Assembly: GCA_964420455.1 (NCBI GenBank)
Contig: CAYQTO010000024.1
Span: forward strand, 1 to 29,322
Length of the DNA stretch: 29,322 nt
Direction: 5' to 3'
DNA from: CAYQTO01 sp964420455
GTDB taxonomy: Bacteria > Sumerlaeota > Sumerlaeia > SLMS01
This document shows positions 7,777 through 14,686 of this stretch, in pieces. A program made the translations under genes and the position numbers. Each line of letters starts with the position of its first letter. The first letter of the stretch is position 1. Below the pieces are notes generated by a model, which had not been told where the DNA came from, ran no database searches, and was given only the letters and a program-made list of their open reading frames with translations.

Positions 7777-9729
7777 ATGAAACGCATCAAGTTCCGATTG
7801 CCAACGGCCCCGCCCGGAGACCGCGCCGCCACGCCGCGAAGGCATCTGGTGGCCCTCGCCCTCGCCGTTGCCTGCACCTTCGGCGCTGCAGATGCCTCCA
7901 GGATCACCCTGATCAACGACGAGGTGATCGAGGGCCAGATCGTCGACGAAAATGATCGGCTCGTGACGATCAAGACATTCAGCAGAACGCTTTCCATTCC
8001 GCGCCATCGCATCAAGACGATCGAGGCGGGTGCACCGGGGTCGGCCCAGTTGTACCAGGCCCGGGAGGCGCTCGAACGAAACGAGTTCAACAAGGCCCGG
8101 GAATTCCTGGAGGCGGCCATCGAGGCAGGCGCCGAAGGGGACGACGTGGAGCGTCTCCGCGAACTGCTCGCCTCCAAGCAGACCGACCTGGAGCTCCAGC
8201 GTCACGAAGCCCTGATCAGGCAATGTCGCGAGGCGATGGAGGCCGGGACCGCGACCGCGGCCGCCGAGGAACTCAAGCGCATCGCCGGCGGCATGGACGA
8301 GGAGAACGCGGGGCGGGCCGAAATCCTTGAGATCCTTTGCGACTACCACATGCGGCTCGCCCAGGTGGCGCGCGACCGGGTCCAGACGAACGTTGCCCTC
8401 GAGCAACTGTTCGAGGTCATCCGACTCGATCCCTCCCACGCCGAGGCCTACCGCGACCTTGGCGACATTTACCGCACCTCCTCGGCGACATGGAACAGCG
8501 CGGTGGAGAACTACGCACGGGCGCTGGCACTCGGCGTCGACACCTTCCCCGCCGAGGAAAAAGCACGCATTCATTGGCAGATTGCCGACATTCGCCGCCA
8601 GCAGCAGAACTGGCGCGAGTCCGCCTACCACTATCGTGAGGCCTATCGCGCCCAGCCCACTTTCAGCACCCGGGAAATCGAACGCGTCCACGACACGTTC
8701 AAACGCTTTGCCCGCGAGCTCCGCCTTTCCTCGCCGGAGATGGCCCTTCGGGTCATCGAGGAGGGACTCGCCATCGAGCCCAATGCGGATCTCATCGAGA
8801 TGCAGGGCCAGTTGCTCGCGGAGTCCGGCCGCTACAGCGAATCGACAGCGGTTTTCGAAGACCTCGTCCGGCTGGAGCCCAACCGGCCAAACATCCTCTT
8901 CCAGATCGCCCAGAACTTTTCCGCCGAGGGCGAGATTCTGACCGCGAGGGAGTACCTGCAACGGCAGGTGCGCCAGGACTCGGATCACTACGATGCGCTG
9001 GTGATGCTCGGGGATTATGCCCTCCAGCGCGACGACTTCGAGGCGGCGGAGGACTTCTACTCGCGGGCGGTGGAAGCGGAGGGCGACCGGCCCGGCGCCG
9101 CTCTCGGGCTGGGCAAGACCCTGCGCCGCCAGGGCAAACTCGTCGAAGCCCGCGCCGCCGTCCAGGAGGTCCTCGTCCGTCTCCCCGAAAACCACGAGGC
9201 CAACCTCGAAATGGGCCGCATCTACATGGACGAGCAAAACTACGAGCAGGCCCGCCAGTTCTTCACCCAGGTTCTGGACCTTGTGGATGAAGCCTCGCCC
9301 GAGGAACAAGAGGAGCTCCGCGTGCTGAAGGCCGACGCGCTCCTTGCGCGGGGCGAAATCGGCCTCCTGACCGCCGGCCCCGGAACCGCCAGCATCGACT
9401 TCCGCCGCGCCCTCGACGTCTATCCCGAGTACCCCATGGCCTTCCACAGCATCGGCCGCGCCTACCGTAAGAAGTTCGGTCTCTCCAAGGAAACGGAGGA
9501 CTTGAAGGTGGCGGAGGAACACCTGATGAAGGCGCGTGAGCTCGCTCCGGAAAACGCCCGCTTCGCCCTCGATCTCGGGATTCTCTACGCCGAAGAACTC
9601 GCCACGGTGGATACCGAGCACGAGCAGGAGTACTTTCGCCGGGCGGTGGAGAACTGGCGGGACTATCTCGAACTTGGGGGCGCCAACCAGGCCCAGGTGG
9701 AAGCGTGGATCCGCGAGGTGGGAGGCTGA
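7777..9729 (+). CDS. Exported TPR-repeat protein with N-terminal SH3-like domain
   Basis: From ATG 7777 (AAGG about nine bases upstream) the protein has 650 residues; an in-frame TTG at 7759 is less likely. A twin basic n-region and the hydrophobic stretch HLVALALAVACTFGAADA form a probable signal peptide. Next comes a small beta-rich domain, RITLINDEVIEGQIVDEND followed by IPRHRIKTIEAG, of the kind found at the start of many surface TPR proteins. The rest is almost entirely helical tetratricopeptide repeats, for example DPSHAEAYRDLGDIYR and EPNRPNILFQIAQNFSAEG. Such proteins act as periplasmic or cell-surface protein-interaction scaffolds; the partner is unknown. Its end overlaps the start of the lipoprotein gene by 25 bases, so the two are probably expressed and perhaps working together. 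Confidence 0.88.
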   Translation: MKRIKFRLPTAPPGDRAATPRRHLVALALAVACTFGAADASRITLINDEVIEGQIVDENDRLVTIKTFSRTLSIPRHRIKTIEAGAPGSAQLYQAREALERNEFNKAREFLEAAIEAGAEGDDVERLRELLASKQTDLELQRHEALIRQCREAMEAGTATAAAEELKRIAGGMDEENAGRAEILEILCDYHMRLAQVARDRVQTNVALEQLFEVIRLDPSHAEAYRDLGDIYRTSSATWNSAVENYARALALGVDTFPAEEKARIHWQIADIRRQQQNWRESAYHYREAYRAQPTFSTREIERVHDTFKRFARELRLSSPEMALRVIEEGLAIEPNADLIEMQGQLLAESGRYSESTAVFEDLVRLEPNRPNILFQIAQNFSAEGEILTAREYLQRQVRQDSDHYDALVMLGDYALQRDDFEAAEDFYSRAVEAEGDRPGAALGLGKTLRRQGKLVEARAAVQEVLVRLPENHEANLEMGRIYMDEQNYEQARQFFTQVLDLVDEASPEEQEELRVLKADALLARGEIGLLTAGPGTASIDFRRALDVYPEYPMAFHSIGRAYRKKFGLSKETEDLKVAEEHLMKARELAPENARFALDLGILYAEELATVDTEHEQEYFRRAVENWRDYLELGGANQAQVEAWIREVGG

Positions 9730-10670
9730 AGGGCGTCGCCACGCTCCCCCGACGGGTCCACGCGTCGGGCGCCCTCGGATGCCTCATACAGGGGATTGCC
9801 GCCGTTTTGCTCCTCGCCTCCTGCGCTGGCCGGCCGACCTACCCTCCCTACAGCCCCCACGAGAACCTCCTCTCCATCGCGACGGAGTTCTCCCTTCTGG
9901 CGCCCCGTGATCCCTACCGCGAATACCCCGGGCAGGACCTGACCGGCCAGTCCATCGCACGCATCACCCTCGTGCGGCTCGCCAACTACGAGTCCCTCCA
10001 TCCGGAGCGTCTGGTGCCCGAGATTCTCATGTTGCGTGCACGGGCCCTCGAGGTGCTCGGCGATTACCGCAGCGCCCGGCGCAACTATCTCGAGGCGGCG
10101 GAGTACGAGACGGACCTGCGGGTCGAGGCCCAGGAACGCGCGACCATTCTCGGGCGCCTCCTTGTGGCACTGGGGGGGGAACCGGCAGCGGACGGCGGTA
10201 TTGCCGAGGCGGCGGTGTTTCTCGCGGAGCGGGCCGCCGACCTCCGCACGATCGCCGGCAATCTTGATGACCGCTACTACGCCGGCCTCGCCCGCATGGA
10301 GGCCGAGAACGCAGACGTGGAGCGGGCCGAGGTCTTCGTGACAGCCCGGTTCCTTCTGCCAGACGGCGACGCCCAGGCACAGCAGGCGCTCGAACGCCTC
10401 GTAACCGACCACCGCGACAGCCGCCGCTCGCTCGAACATGCCATGCGTCTCGCCGACTTCCACGCGACGCTCGCGCGCGAGGAGGTCCGGCTCAATCCTC
10501 CCGAGTCGGCCCGGTTCGACGAGGCCCGCTTTCGCCGCCATCACGAAGCTGCCCTCGACCTGTTCTATCGCATCGCCCAGGCCGATGGACAGCCCGAGAA
10601 GATCGTTGCCCGGCACCGCCTCGATGCGATGCTCGCCTACGGCGAGCAGGTCCTCGGCCGCGCCCGCTGA
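9705..10670 (+). CDS. Predicted lipoprotein, helical, unknown function
   Basis: The protein has 321 residues. A hydrophobic signal ends in the lipobox LLLASCAG, with Cys40 the likely acylated residue, so the mature protein would be anchored to a membrane by its N-terminus. The mature part is rich in Ala, Glu and Arg and strongly helical. The stretches around MLRARALEVLGDYRSARRNY and AMRLADFHATLAREE look like degenerate TPRs or a tol/outer-membrane-assembly style solenoid. I do not recognise the family. The start is GTG 9705, which lies inside the TPR gene and follows AGGTGGA about five bases away; no better start exists before the signal. Overlap with the TPR gene suggests a two-protein envelope complex. 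Confidence 0.78.
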   Translation: MDPRGGRLKGVATLPRRVHASGALGCLIQGIAAVLLLASCAGRPTYPPYSPHENLLSIATEFSLLAPRDPYREYPGQDLTGQSIARITLVRLANYESLHPERLVPEILMLRARALEVLGDYRSARRNYLEAAEYETDLRVEAQERATILGRLLVALGGEPAADGGIAEAAVFLAERAADLRTIAGNLDDRYYAGLARMEAENADVERAEVFVTARFLLPDGDAQAQQALERLVTDHRDSRRSLEHAMRLADFHATLAREEVRLNPPESARFDEARFRRHHEAALDLFYRIAQADGQPEKIVARHRLDAMLAYGEQVLGRAR

Positions 10671-10690
10671 ATCCCACGAGCAGACCCCGG

Positions 10691-11572
10691 ATGTCCTCCA
10701 TTCCCGGAATTGGAACCTTGGTGATCGCGGGCCTAGGCCTTCTCGGAGGGAGCGTTGCGCTGGCTGCGAGAGAGCGCGGACTCGCCCGTCGCCTTGTGGC
10801 GGTAACCCGCCGCCCTGCCGATGATGCGGTCGACGAGGGGATTGTGGATGAGTGGACCGATAACCTCGCCGGAGGAGTACAGGGCGCCGGCCTCGTCATC
10901 CTTGGCACCCCGGTCGAGGTGATGAAGCGGCAGCTTGCGGAAGTTCTCTCTGCGGCAGGACCGGAGACCCTCGTGACCGACGTGGGCTCGACCAAGGCGG
11001 CACTGGCGCGGGCCGCCTCCGCCCTTGGCACCGCCGCCGCCCGCTATGTTCCCGCCCATCCGATGGCGGGCAGCCACCTGACCGGTTGGCGCCATGCCCG
11101 CAGCGACCTGTTCCAAGACAGCCTCGTTTACCTGACGCCGTCGGAGGAAACCGATCCGGACGCGCTCGAACGCGTGGCTGCCTTCTGGGAGGCCCTCGGA
11201 GCGCGGATCGTCTATACAAGCCCGGGGAGGCACGATCGCCTCGTCGCCTTGTTGAGCCACGTGCCGCACATGGCGGCCGCGGGACTCGTCGACTGGCTCG
11301 GCGGCTCGGGAGAGGACGCACATTTCCTCAGCCATCTGGCTGGCCCCGGCTTTCGCGACACCACCCGCATTGCCATGGGCAGCACGCCGATGTGGCGCGA
11401 GATTCTGGCGCAGAACGCGGGCAATACGTCGGCTGGCCTGAGGGATCTTGCCGCCCGGCTGCTCGCCATTGCCGATGCGATCGATGAGGGCGGTGCCGGC
11501 TTGGACGCCCTGCTGAACCGGGCATCCGCCTCGCGGGCCGCCTTCGAGATCCCGCCCCTGCAACAAGACTAG
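10691..11572 (+). CDS. tyrA: Prephenate (or arogenate) dehydrogenase
   Basis: The enzyme oxidatively decarboxylates prephenate or arogenate with NAD(P)+ on the way to tyrosine. The 293 residues hold an N-terminal Rossmann domain with the dinucleotide motif GLGLLGGS (14-21), then VTDVGSTKA (95-103) and the family signature PAHPMAGS (121-128). The catalytic-region histidines are in GRHDRLVALLSHVPHMAAA (His181, His190, His193). It is the single-domain form: no chorismate mutase or ACT domain is fused, so feedback control is not evident. It starts 20 bases after the lipoprotein gene and ends five bases before the methyltransferase gene, so it is probably in the same transcript. Confidence 0.95.
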   Translation: MSSIPGIGTLVIAGLGLLGGSVALAARERGLARRLVAVTRRPADDAVDEGIVDEWTDNLAGGVQGAGLVILGTPVEVMKRQLAEVLSAAGPETLVTDVGSTKAALARAASALGTAAARYVPAHPMAGSHLTGWRHARSDLFQDSLVYLTPSEETDPDALERVAAFWEALGARIVYTSPGRHDRLVALLSHVPHMAAAGLVDWLGGSGEDAHFLSHLAGPGFRDTTRIAMGSTPMWREILAQNAGNTSAGLRDLAARLLAIADAIDEGGAGLDALLNRASASRAAFEIPPLQQD

Positions 11573-11577
11573 CCGGC

Positions 11578-12243
11578 ATGGTGCGCGTGCTGGAAGGCCG
11601 CAAGGTCGTCCTGAAGCCGGAGGGCTGGCTCGAGGAGGCCCTCGCCGGCCGCGAACGGGTCGTTGTGGACGTGGGTGCGGGGGACGGACTGATGGCGTGG
11701 CGACGGGCCCGAGAGGAGGCCGACACACTCGTGGTCGCCCTGGATCCGACGGCGGACCGCCTCGGCGAGGGCGCCGCCAAGGCCTCACGCAAGCCCACCC
11801 GCGGCGGCGCCACAAACGCCCTGTTTCTCGTGACCAGTATCGAGCAGGCGCCCCCCTCCCTCCATGGCGCCACCGACCATATCGATGTGTTCTATCCGTG
11901 GGGGACGCTGCTGGGGGCGTTCGTCCTTCCCGATGAACACGTGCTCCGTGCCGTTTCGGCCCTGGGAAGCCAGAGTGCCACGTTCGAAGTCGTGCTGAAC
12001 CGGACGGTGCTGGAGGACGACGAGTACATGCAGCGGCTTGGCTTTCCCGTCTATACGGAGGATCGGCTGCGAGGCGAGTTGCTCCCGGCCATGGAGAGGA
12101 CCGGGTTCGTGGTGGAGGGATGGGAGAACTTCACCGGCGGTGCCGGTCGACGTTCCTCCTGGGAACGACGGCTGGTGGCCGGGGCGGGCCGCGGGAGCCT
12201 TCGCCTCAGGGGTCGGATTCAGAGCCCCGATCAACATTCTTGA
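11578..12243 (+). CDS. 16S rRNA (adenine(1408)-N1)-methyltransferase homologue, KamB/NpmA family
   Basis: The 221-residue protein looks like the small Class I methyltransferases that make m1A1408 in helix 44 of 16S rRNA, a change that blocks aminoglycosides such as kanamycin and apramycin. The SAM motif is VVVDVGAGDG (28-37), with Asp31 and the ribose-binding Asp56 (VVALDPTAD). A family block around residues 72-92 (KPTRGGATN, then SIEQAPP) is followed by VFYPWGTLL (104-112). Trp108 matches the NpmA tryptophan (Trp107) that stacks on the flipped A1408; Trp195 in SSWERRL matches the second one (Trp197). Arg198 and Arg205 match basic residues near the NpmA C-terminus. The identification is from remembered family patterns, not an alignment program. 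It begins five bases after tyrA. Its end overlaps the DUF371-fusion gene (convergent, 38 bases). It may be housekeeping or intrinsic resistance rather than an acquired cassette: codon use looks like its neighbours. Confidence 0.85.
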   Translation: MVRVLEGRKVVLKPEGWLEEALAGRERVVVDVGAGDGLMAWRRAREEADTLVVALDPTADRLGEGAAKASRKPTRGGATNALFLVTSIEQAPPSLHGATDHIDVFYPWGTLLGAFVLPDEHVLRAVSALGSQSATFEVVLNRTVLEDDEYMQRLGFPVYTEDRLRGELLPAMERTGFVVEGWENFTGGAGRRSSWERRLVAGAGRGSLRLRGRIQSPDQHS

Positions 12244-13336
12244 CGATGCGGTAGGCCTGGTTGCGACGCATGCCGAAGCGTTCGGCGACCGTGGCGGCGG
12301 TGTCGCGGCCGGACTTGCCCTCGTCCAGCAGCCGCACAGCCATCGCCTCGGCGGACTCCGCTCCCGGTTCCCCCGAGGACTCCGTCGAGACCTCGAGGAC
12401 CATGTTGACGGAGGTGCGCTCGTGAAGGGGCTCGAGGAAGTCGAAGGCGCGGGCCACCCCTCCGCGCATCCACCAGTGGAGGCGTCGCGGCGCCGTTTCC
12501 CAAAGGGTGATGCGAGCGGCGTATCGGTCGTTCTCGATTCGACCCAGGAGCGATTCCACGACGCCGACGGTGGCGTGGAGGGCGATGGGCGCCCGGGCGG
12601 CGCAGGCCGACTGGAGCAGTTCGCCCTGGCGGAGGGGACCGGGAGGAATGACACGGGAGCCCCCCGCGGCACGCGGCGTCAGCCATCGTTCCGGCGGCTC
12701 CTCCGCCAGCGCCCCGAGCCCCACCAGCGGCGACCCGGAAACGAGGGATCCAAGGACCTCGAAGTCGATTCCCGGCTCCTCGAGGACGAGCAGCGGGCCC
12801 GCCCCCTCGGGGATGTCGCGGGAATCAGCGGGGACCTCCGCGAGGTCCGGCCGGCTTCGAAGCCGCCGGAGGTCGCGCTCCGCCGACCGGTCACTCTGTC
12901 TATACAGGTAAACGGCGCGGCGTTGCCTGGAATCCGGCTCCTCCACGAGGCGGACCGCGATGGGACGGCCCGGTTGGGCACAAACGCGGGCGAAGTCCCG
13001 TGGCAGGTCCGCTGCCGCCCGATCCGCCATCACTGCTACTGCATCCTCAAGCTGGTCGCTCCGCCTGACGATGAAGGGATCCCCGGGACGATAGTACGGG
13101 TTGGCGACCGCCTCGAGGGACTCCATCCATCCGTCGGCAGTGATTTCGATTCGGATTGGCCCGTGGAGCGGCGCCATCGCGTCCTCGTCGTATTGCAGGC
13201 GCACTCCAAGGACGCAGGTGGCCCGAGGGGTCACGGCCTCGTCGCGCGTCCACTCGAGCGTCTTCCCGTGTGTTGCGCGAATGTTTCGGTGGCCGACCGC
13301 CTCGGCCCGCCACTCCACCGCCCGTTGCTCGTCCAA
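12206..13336 (-). CDS. DUF371 domain fused to a possible RsmI-like methylase/HTH region
   Basis: From TTG 13336 the protein has 376 residues (GTG 13318 is a fallback). Residues 6-132 match the pattern of DUF371 (COG2090), a small domain known to me mainly from archaea: GHRNIRATHGKTLEWT, then TPRATC, and later PFIVRRSD and VMADRAAADLPRDF. Its function is not established. Residues 180-318 are less clear. ALHATVGVVES, TLWETAPRRLHWWMRG and VNMVLEVS recall the second half of the RsmI-type tetrapyrrole methylase fold, and residues 331-366 (AVRLLDEGKSGRDTAATVAE then FGMRRNQAYRIV) resemble the helix-turn-helix-like tail of RsmI. The RsmI glycine-rich N-terminal part is not visible, so activity is doubtful. 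The gene is divergent from the transglycosylase gene, with overlapping start codons. Confidence 0.72.
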   Translation of the reverse strand: MDEQRAVEWRAEAVGHRNIRATHGKTLEWTRDEAVTPRATCVLGVRLQYDEDAMAPLHGPIRIEITADGWMESLEAVANPYYRPGDPFIVRRSDQLEDAVAVMADRAAADLPRDFARVCAQPGRPIAVRLVEEPDSRQRRAVYLYRQSDRSAERDLRRLRSRPDLAEVPADSRDIPEGAGPLLVLEEPGIDFEVLGSLVSGSPLVGLGALAEEPPERWLTPRAAGGSRVIPPGPLRQGELLQSACAARAPIALHATVGVVESLLGRIENDRYAARITLWETAPRRLHWWMRGGVARAFDFLEPLHERTSVNMVLEVSTESSGEPGAESAEAMAVRLLDEGKSGRDTAATVAERFGMRRNQAYRIVKNVDRGSESDP

Positions 13337-14394
13337 TGACCCAGGAACTCCGCCAATATCGCACGCGCCGTGGCGCCGTGTTTTCCCTCCCGCTGTTCCT
13401 CCCGGTTTTTCAGGTGCGCGAGGGCGAACACGTCTTTGCGCCCTGGCCACGGGACGAAGGCCCCCCCATCGAGGGCTGCATCGTCAACGCGTTCTTTCTC
13501 TACAAGCAGGCGGACCTCCGCAAGCGCTTCGAGGCGGGCCTCACCCTTCAGCAATATCTCGGCTTCGATGGCCTCGTTACAACCGACTCAGGCGCCTTCC
13601 AGAACTTCACCCGTCCGGTCCTTGTCTCGAATCGCAAGATTGTCCGCTTTCAGGACCGGATCCGGACGGACGTGGCCGCACCCCTCGACCTGGTGACGCC
13701 CCCCGGCGATACGCGCCGCGAGGCCGAACGGAAGCTCGCGGCCACGCTCAAGCGCATCGCCGAGGGGATGGATCTCGTCGAGCATGCGCACCTTGCCGCG
13801 GTGCAGCAGGGCGGGCGCTACCTGGACCTCCGACGGCGATCCAACGAGGGCCTCGCCGCCCTGGCCCCCGACTACGTCGCCATTGGAAGCCTCGTGCCTT
13901 TCTTCAACCGCAACCACGACCTTTCGTTCGTGGCGCCGGTGGTCCGCGAGGCCCGCAGGACCCTCGGATCCGCCGTGCCGATGCATATCTATGGTGCCGG
14001 GGACCCGGTCGAACTCCCCTTCTTCGCCGCCCTGGGGGCCGACATCTTTGATTCGTCGAGTTACGGGCATTACGCCGAGGGGGGATGGTACATGACGCCG
14101 TTTGGTGCCCTGGATCGGCCGGACCGGATCGTGGCCGGCGAATACACCTGCCCCTGCCCCTTCTGTCGCGAGGTGCCCGATCCCGCCGCACGGTTTACCG
14201 ACAAGGGGCTGCTCCGCCGGCACAACCTGTGGACCATCTGCACGGTGGTGGCGGAGCTGCGGCGCACGATAGCGGCGGGACGGCTGGAGGCGCGGCTGCC
14301 GGAGATCCTCGAAGTCCACCAACGCTGGTTTCCCGACAGCGCCCTCCAGCGGACGTGGACCGACGCGATGGACGCGGGCCCGGGTTCATCTTGA
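13336..14394 (+). CDS. tgtA: Archaeal-type tRNA-guanine transglycosylase, catalytic domain only
   Basis: The 352-residue protein exchanges a guanine in RNA for a 7-deazaguanine base. The TTDSGAFQ motif (82-89) carries the Asp84 general base. The nucleophile should be Asp239 in DIFDSSSYGHYA, which has the archaeal DxFDSASY form rather than the bacterial one. The zinc set is Cys272, Cys274, Cys277 and His296 (CPCPFC, then H18 residues on). GAGDPVE and YMTPFG also fit archaeal enzymes, which insert preQ0 at G15 of tRNA for archaeosine. The PUA and other C-terminal domains of typical archaeal TgtA are missing, so the target RNA and base are unknown. An upstream in-frame extension to 13156 is rejected because ATG 13336 begins the conserved part. 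Head-to-head with the DUF371 fusion gene. Confidence 0.87.
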   Translation: MTQELRQYRTRRGAVFSLPLFLPVFQVREGEHVFAPWPRDEGPPIEGCIVNAFFLYKQADLRKRFEAGLTLQQYLGFDGLVTTDSGAFQNFTRPVLVSNRKIVRFQDRIRTDVAAPLDLVTPPGDTRREAERKLAATLKRIAEGMDLVEHAHLAAVQQGGRYLDLRRRSNEGLAALAPDYVAIGSLVPFFNRNHDLSFVAPVVREARRTLGSAVPMHIYGAGDPVELPFFAALGADIFDSSSYGHYAEGGWYMTPFGALDRPDRIVAGEYTCPCPFCREVPDPAARFTDKGLLRRHNLWTICTVVAELRRTIAAGRLEARLPEILEVHQRWFPDSALQRTWTDAMDAGPGSS

Positions 14395-14424
14395 CGCGGA
14401 GGACAGCGGCCGCCAGAGAGTGAC

Positions 14425-14626
14425 CGGTTGCTGGTGCGGTCGGCGCGGGAAACCGGGCCGCCCGCGGCAAGAGGGAACACCGGTGAGAATCCGGGACTGC
14501 CCCGCAGCGGTAAGTCGGAACGAACGCCGCAGTTTGCCACTGGCCATGGGATGACGGCCGGGAAGGCGCGGCAAGTAGGTCCGCCCGATTGGGCCCGCCG
14601 ACAAGTCCGAAGACCTGCCAGCACGC
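14425..14626 (+). promoter_or_regulatory. Cobalamin (adenosylcobalamin-type) riboswitch aptamer
   Basis: The plus strand carries the conserved core of the RF00174 family: AGGGAACACCGGTGAGAATC (from about 14471), then GGGACTGCCCCGCAGCGGTA ending near 14513, and the 3' B12-box-like AAGTCCGAAGACCTGCC (14603-14619). The closing P1 helix can form between TGCTGG (14429-14434) and CCAGCA (14618-14623). A P3-like arm (CGCGGG with CCCGCG) lies between P1 and the core. It is between the transglycosylase stop and the pseudopilin start, on the same strand as both, so its regulated gene should be the pseudopilin at 14687. No cobalamin synthesis, transport or B12-dependent enzyme gene is in the window. Boundaries are approximate. 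Confidence 0.93.
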
Positions 14627-14648
14627 CGCACGGATGCCCCGGCGTCCG
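14623..14648 (+). promoter_or_regulatory. Possible expression platform of the cobalamin riboswitch
   Basis: Directly after P1 two mutually exclusive helices can form. CGGATGC (14631-14637) pairs with GCGTCCG (14642-14648) across a 4-base loop, with one G-U pair. Alternatively ACGCCG (14623-14628), whose first base is also the last base of P1, pairs with CGGCGT (14640-14645). There is no T-run after either, so transcription termination is unlikely; control at translation is the simpler inference. The ribosome site GGGAAAGG (14668-14675) lies about 11 bases before the ATG. It could itself pair weakly with CCTT at 14661-14664. Confidence 0.4.
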
Positions 14649-14686
14649 CACATTACGACACCTTCGCGGGAAAGGCTGGTCGCTCC

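Noticed and set aside
6367..9621. Open frame of over 1000 codons on the minus strand, opposite argG and the TPR gene
   Set aside because: Codon-bias shadow: argG is unmistakable on the plus strand, and the antisense translation shows no known motif, only Leu/Gly/Val/His-rich text.
12038..13339. Plus-strand open frame opposite the DUF371 fusion gene
   Set aside because: The minus strand has DUF371 pattern matches and a helix-turn-helix tail; the plus frame has none and no sensible start.
11578..14394. Recently acquired resistance cassette
   Set aside because: No integrase, flanking repeats or base-composition break; the genes look long resident.
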